NCBI RefSeq assembly: GCF_019320115.1
Contig: NC_089593.1
Coordinates: forward strand, 8,867,022-8,931,021
Direction: 5' to 3'
DNA: 64,000 nucleotides
Source: Miscanthus floridulus
Lineage: Eukaryota > Streptophyta > Magnoliopsida > Poales > Poaceae
Made by a program: the position numbers and the translations under genes. Shown piece after piece: positions 58,586 to 64,000 of this stretch (the first letter of the stretch is position 1; the number at the start of each line of letters is the position of its first letter). Below the pieces are notes generated by a model, which saw nothing but the letters and a program-made list of their open reading frames with translations, ran no database searches and had not been told where the DNA came from.

Positions 58586-61500
58586 TGTAACAGAACCGAC
58601 CAATTATACGAAATTAAGTAAGAAAATCATCCGCCAGAGCAGACGATTTAGCAAACTTAAGCCCGTATAACCCGGTAGTCCGTGAAATCACGAAGGATTT
58701 CAAACCAACTTCCATTCCAGCCAAGATCGTAATAAGTTTAGCGGTCACCATCACATATTACATAAAAGTTCACAATCTCAGATACATCAGAGTTTCAACA
58801 TAGTTATTACAAACCAGTTCGAATAAAAGTAGCGGAAGTCATTTGTTCAAACCACACACACACTCACGCGGAGTTTAAATATAGTGCCAGCGAATGATCA
58901 TCTCCAACAAAAGCATCAGATGAGACGTAAGGAATGACCATGCCCATGGTCCTAAGCATCACCCATCGCAGGATAAAGGCAGTTGATACAGTAGCCGTAA
59001 TACATCTGCCCATCTGCAACAAGTGGGAATAAAACCCTGAGTACGAGAAGGTACTCAGCTAGACTTACCCGACATAACCGAAAATAAATGACACCAAGGA
59101 TTATGAAGGGCTTTATAGTAGGGTAGCTGACTCATTTGCAAAAAGAAGCATTTTTAGCATTTCAAGAACTTTTCGAAAAGCATTATTGCCAAGTTAATTA
59201 TTATTAACCTGTCGACTAGATTTGCACCTATACTAGAGTAAACATGTGATTAAGCAGATAATGATAACCAATGATCATTAAACAACTTCCATACTGTCAT
59301 ATTCATTATAACTGTCCAAGTGTTCCATAACATTTACTACGATGAAGTAACTCAAGTCAAGTGCTCACTATCCAGGAGCGATGGCGATTCGAATCGATTC
59401 CTAACCAGCTGGTGATTTATTCCTTACACAAACCTCACTCACCCGCTAAAGTGAGATATTGATCACCGAGTCAACTTTCCAGGAATCTCGAGTTTGCCAG
59501 GAACCACATGTACCCGGGGGCCGACCGACTGCACTTTGGTCTTATCATCCCGCCCCCGTGTCCTACCACACCTGCTCCGGCACAGTGCGTTGCGGGCAAT
59601 CTACTCGGCCCGAAAAATCTCCCAGCTTCGCGGTCGGAAGGTACTTTATCCGGCCAGCTAAATGTAAGGCATGCGTTCAACATGACTCGAGGCCCAACAA
59701 CGGTCGGTCCTTAATCGACACAGACGGAAAACACTACAGTCCAAAACTCTGCAAGTCTCCGTCCGGTCTCAACTTCATTTAACACTTAGTTATACCATGA
59801 CTTCATAGTCATCCAAGCAGATCCAGGTAACCACCTATAGCTCGCAGGTGACAGGAAATCACCCTGACTTCTACCGGTCTAAGCCAGCTAAGCATTGACT
59901 CGACTGCGGATACCAGGGTAACAAGGATATAGTATAACAAAGGTAAACAAGGTATAATGCAGCAACGGTTGCAAACAACTCCTGAACGTAATGCATCAAT
60001 TTAAAGTAAAGTATTTAATTAAATCATTGCAAACCGGGAGAAAAATGCTCCGGGGCTTGCCTCTCTCGAAGGAGCTCGGACGGTGATCGGGGCACTCCGG
60101 AAGTTCCTCAACGTCCTCCTCGTCGGCTTCTGGCACTTCCTGCGGCTGCACCTCGAACTGCTCCTCGGGCTCCTCGGGTATGACGACTGGGTTCTCGGTT
60201 TGCGATCCTGTATGATGCAATGCGCGTAAGTGATTATGCAAACGGTGCATCGAAGGAGATGAATGCAATGGATATGTTTAAATGCAAGGTAGTCAACATC
60301 ATCCAAGAAACTTATACTACAAGCACATGTCATCTACTGCATTCTGTTCTACTACTAATATGTTAAGTCAACATATCTTATGAAATGCCTCAAAGATACA
60401 CCAAAGCTATTATTATTAACTAACCTTGTATTAAAGAGGATTATTTTATTTCCTTTTTAATTAGGGCTACAACAGCAATCTCTATTTTTGGTGCTTATAA
60501 AAATCTGAGAAAATTACAGTAGCATGGTACTACTCTAAGTAGACTACCATCAGATTTTCATGATATTTGAATGAGTGGATTAGCCTACACAAAAATCACA
60601 AGCTATGGCATGATTTTGTACATAAAAATACTTTGAACTGTGAAAAGTGTCAAACAACAGAATTAATATTTTTCCTAGGTTCTTCATAGCATACAATGAC
60701 TGTACAAAAATTATCACATGCATGTTTTATACAAAGTTTGCTCTCTAGCAAAAATAACAAAAATCAGCCATTAAAGGTACTTGAACTACACCTCAAAATT
60801 TTCCCACAGCACATGCATGAAACATATTTTTCCTAGGAAGTACATGACATAAGAAGATTAACAAACTTGAAATCATATTTTTCTGCAGACTATAGATTTT
60901 TCTACATATTTTTCAAGTTATCAGCAATATCCATGATTAAATAAAATCCTACAGAAAAGTATCCCAAAAATGACATGCAATAATTTTCCCAAGTAGATCT
61001 GATGATAAGGAACCTAGCAAAATTTGTTTCAACAAATTTGGAGCAAATTTGAGCACCCAAACATTTTTCAAACCATTTCAGATTTCAAATAATAAAGAAT
61101 AAATGAAAACAATTCATTTAAGCAATACTGGGCCGGCCCGTGGGGAACAGCTGGCCCATGGCCACTTCTGGCCCGCGCGGTCCGAGCGAAAAGGGAGCGC
61201 GGCGGCCTGGCAGGGCGCCAGCCCACTGCCGCTCGGCCTGGCTGGCCCGGCTGGCTGGCTGAGGAAGAGGCCTCGCCGGTGTGCGCGCTGGCGCGGCGGC
61301 GCGGCTCGGCCACGAGGCCGACGGCCATCTCCGGCCACGGCAGGGCGAGCTGGCGAGCGCACGGGATGTGCGAGGAGAAGGCGAGTGCGGTAGGGTGGCT
61401 AGGCGAGGCTGGAGAAGAGAAGGAAGACGGCTTCCATGGTGGCCGAGCACGGCGGCGCCATGGCCGTCGGTGGCGAGGCGCGGGGAGGCTCGACCTGTGC

Positions 61501-62513
61501 TCGGAAGGCGGCGCAAGCGCGAGCGCGACTTGAAGGAGGGCGAGGTGGAGTTGCAGGCCACGTGATTGCCGGTCGAGGTGAGGAAGCCGCGGCGAATTGC
61601 GCCGGCGGGTGCGTGGCGCGGCGAGCGACAGAGCTTGGGGCTCTCGGCTCTGGCGGGAGGAGAGGCAGCGCGGGCGGGAGTGAGCGAGCGCACGGGCACC
61701 AGCAGGTGAAGGCGAGCGCGTGGGCACGGGTTAGACCGCGGCTGCCGCGCGGCGGGCGACGCCGGCACATGGTCGCCACGCGGCGGGAGTTCTCTGCCGC
61801 GGTCGGCGCGTGGACGAGCGGCCAGCAGGGGAACGGCGCGGGGCTGGGCCGAGGCGAGCGCAGCGTGGGATGGCATGAGCAGGCCGGCGCGCGAGGTGGG
61901 CCGACGCGCGCGGCGGGTTCGCTGGCGCGCTGGGCCGGCTTCGGCAGGCGGCCAGAAGCGAGGGCGGCGGCCCGCGAAGGAGAAAAATCCTTTTCCAAAT
62001 AAAATTTTCAAGGAATTTTTAAATGCCATCTTTCAAATATTATTTTGAGCAAGAAAATGACCTCTTTTGAAAATGTACCAAAAATGAAAGTTGTTTAGAA
62101 TTTAATTCTCTACAACTTTGCTTTTATGACCAAAGCCAAATTCTTTCTAGATTTTGAATTGTAACATCAAAGTCCACGTTTAGCTCAAAACCCTAATTTT
62201 TGGAATTTATTTTTGAAGCCAAATTTTGAATTAATTTGAATACAAACATTGCTCCAAAAATTGAACTAAACATTGCTAGATGATTTACAATAGTAGCCAA
62301 ACATGTTTTACTAACCTAGCAAGAAAAATTCAGGGCAAAACAATTCTTAAACAGGTGTATGCAACATTCAGGTTTCACGCATGTTTCAGATGTTTCAAAG
62401 CAATGTTTCAATTGTTATTCACATGATTAAGCATGTATGATTTGGATGCTTGATGATGCATGATATGCGTGATTTGCAGTGCCTAAATGCAGGCATAACA
62501 CCGGGGTGTTACA
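58586..62513 (-). repeat. 5' LTR of the Del/Tekay element (3,928 bp)
   Basis: Nearly identical to the 3' LTR over its whole length, same TG...CA ends. Differences are scattered substitutions and short indels, densest in the GC-rich section (about 61,130-61,980). The exon-like block is at 60,061-60,207. Confidence 0.95.
60061..60207 (-). other. Conserved exon-like block in the 5' LTR
   Basis: Identical in layout to the 3' LTR copy: 147 nt, acceptor-like cag|gatcg and donor-like ag|gcaag. In the 5' LTR it would lie in the element's transcript leader if transcription starts upstream in the LTR. Confidence 0.6.
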
Positions 62514-64000
62514 AGTGCCACATAATCAGGGACAACCAGCTGCCAGGACGATTAGGATTACCCTGCCCTTGGGCTCAAGGTTGGCTCCCTACACATTCTT
62601 ACTATCATCCAGAGTACGCACTTTTACAAAATGAGGCCTGATCTGAGTTGGGCTACTCGGCTTCATGGTCGAAACAAGTTATCCGGACAACTAAGTGATA
62701 GGCAAGCGTTCAATCTTGTCAGAAGTGCCAACAACGGTATGATCCTTAATTGGCATAGACGGAATCATATGAGTCAACCTACACATAGACTCCATTCAGT
62801 TTCCATTTATATTACCCCATGGTTCTTTTCCACGATAGCAAATATAGCCAACCGTGCCTCGGTATCCACCTATATCTCGCAGGTGACAGGAAATCACCCG
62901 ACTTCTACCGATCTAAGCATGGCTAAGCATATATTCAATTATGTACCTACATAGAGTTAAAGGTATATGTATCTGGACAAGGTAGTTCTATGCATCAAGT
63001 GTTTCCAATCAACTCTTATAACCTAATGCATCAACCATAAAGGACTCAAGTAGTATTTTGTAAAACATGGAAGACTTAGAATGCTCCGAGGCTTACCTTT
63101 GAGGAAAGAGGTAGGTCGATGATCCGGACACTCAGGGAGCTCTTCGGGGGTCTGCTCCTCTTCTCCTAGAGCTACGGCTTGAGGAGTCTCCTGCTGACTC
63201 TCCTTCTCTTCATCGTTGAATTCCAACAACGTTATCTCTTTGGACGATCCTATATGCATGAGGATGAAATAAGATATCACGAATGCATATATGATGACAC
63301 ATGTAATATGATATAACGTCATGAATGCATCCCTATAAGTATTTTCAATAGCATGGTATTAAAGTAGTAATAAGTGCATCTTATTTTATTGAGCAGGTGC
63401 ATACCTCTTCTCTATTACTTAAGCAAACACTTCTGTAATCAATTTATCGGACTACAAGACAGCAGCTAATTGTTTTGATCATAACTGGAGTTATATACAT
63501 CAAAATAATATGGTTGTGGATATTCTAGAAAGATTTTAAAATTGTCTACAACTTTCTTTTAATACTCTTAATGTGATTCAACAGTTATCAAGGTCAAACA
63601 ATTCAATTATTCAAACCTGTCCAGAAAGTAAACATTTCGTACAGCAAACTTCTAACAACCAAAACTCTTAAACCCTAAGGCCTTTGACTATAAAAATTTA
63701 ACACAAGATAGATCAGTAAGTTATCTATAACTTTATTATTAACAAGTTTTACAGAAAAGACAATTATCAACACGAAATTATCAGCTCAACCGAAACTATA
63801 CATGCAACCATCTATTTGATTTATAAAGCAACAATTAATTAGTTGCATACAACCAATTGCTTCTAAGCCTTACTACTAACCTCAACAGTTCATATGTATC
63901 ACAAGCACCATAGAAAACATCAAGGTCAAGCACACTTTATTTATTTACATGCATTTATTAATTTAATTAGATAATTAAGGGAAATAACAAATGTGCACCA
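62514..64000 (-). mobile_element. Diverged Del-type LTR, minus strand, truncated by window and neighbour
   Basis: Between about 62,515 and 63,260 it is recognisably related to the complete element's LTR (tcgcaggtgacaggaaatca, cacccgacttctaccg, and ccaacaacggt...ccttaat order) but clearly older. It carries the exon-like block at 63,097-63,249. Beyond 63,300 the sequence is AT-rich with no gene. Confidence 0.65.
63097..63249 (-). other. Conserved exon-like block in the right-hand diverged LTR
   Basis: Minus strand: acceptor-like atatag|gatcg and a full GT donor aaag|gtaagc. 153 nt, phase 1 to 1; the peptide starts GSSKEITLLEFNDEEKE and ends ELPECPDHRPTSFLKG. Confidence 0.6.

Larger units (their letters stand above)
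47994..62513 (-). mobile_element. Complete Del/Tekay-type Ty3-gypsy LTR retrotransposon
   Basis: About 14.5 kb on the minus strand. Order along the element: 5' LTR (58,586-62,513), primer-binding site, extra ORF with a histone H3-like start, gag, protease, reverse transcriptase/RNase H, integrase, chromodomain, polypurine tract, 3' LTR (47,994-51,914). The terminal chromodomain and very long LTRs place it in the chromovirus Del/Tekay group. LTRs are nearly identical by eye (roughly 97-98%), so insertion is recent. The flanking five bases (gaggt and agtgc) do not match, so no target duplication is seen. The gag-pol frame is interrupted at several points, so this copy is probably not autonomous as sequenced. 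Confidence 0.92.

Noticed and set aside
57797..60061. Idea that the LTR exon is spliced in frame to the H3-like ORF
   Set aside because: The LTR exon ends in phase 1, so joining it at the acceptor before ATG 57,797 would put the H3-like codons out of its frame. The two signals are therefore reported separately.
61118..62029. Long open frame (303 codons, minus) in the GC-rich part of the 5' LTR, with a 197-codon counterpart at 50,806-51,399
   Set aside because: The section is very GC-rich and open in several frames on both strands. The two LTR copies differ here by frame-changing indels, and the products are low-complexity Ala/Arg/Pro. No sign of coding constraint.
1..64000. CRISPR arrays, bacterial operons, rRNA or organelle insertions
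   Set aside because: Nothing of this kind was seen; gene structure and repeats are those of a plant nuclear genome.

Overview
This is a eukaryotic nuclear window from a grass, most likely an Andropogoneae/Panicoid species (sugarcane, sorghum or Miscanthus type). The basis is intron-bearing genes with GC-rich first exons, Stowaway and Tourist MITEs, a tRNA-derived SINE, and a Del/Tekay-type Ty3-gypsy element with LTRs of about 3.9 kb. The species is inferred, not shown.

The left part (1-15,100) is gene-rich. It holds two tandem chloroplast-type MATE transporter genes (the first cut by the window edge), a MIF-like tautomerase gene in three exons, a PRA1-family gene with an 8-bp tandem duplication that breaks its frame, and a DUF295 gene on the minus strand. 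From 15,100 to 25,880 I see mostly decayed repeats, MITEs and tandem duplications (a 166-bp unit and a 345-bp Helitron-tail-like unit). From 25,891 to 35,583 lie a four-exon laccase whose 2.6-kb second intron is packed with MITEs, an intronless L-type lectin receptor kinase, and on the minus strand a SWC6/SEF-like SWR1-complex zinc-finger gene whose last two exons do not join in frame.

The right part (36,073-64,000) is a nest of mobile elements. A foldback element is split by a solo LTR, which is itself split by a second solo LTR; target-site duplications mark both insertions. Next come a truncated Del-type LTR (+), a truncated SIRE/Maximus-type copia end (-), a complete Del/Tekay gypsy element (-, 47,994-62,513), and a diverged Del-type LTR running off the right edge.

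The most striking observation is in the complete Del element. An extra ORF between the 5' LTR and gag begins with a near-perfect histone H3 N-terminal tail, in an element whose polyprotein ends in a chromodomain. A second signal is a short putative exon inside the LTRs, conserved in three diverged LTR lineages with the same phase, a length divisible by three, and splice-like ends.
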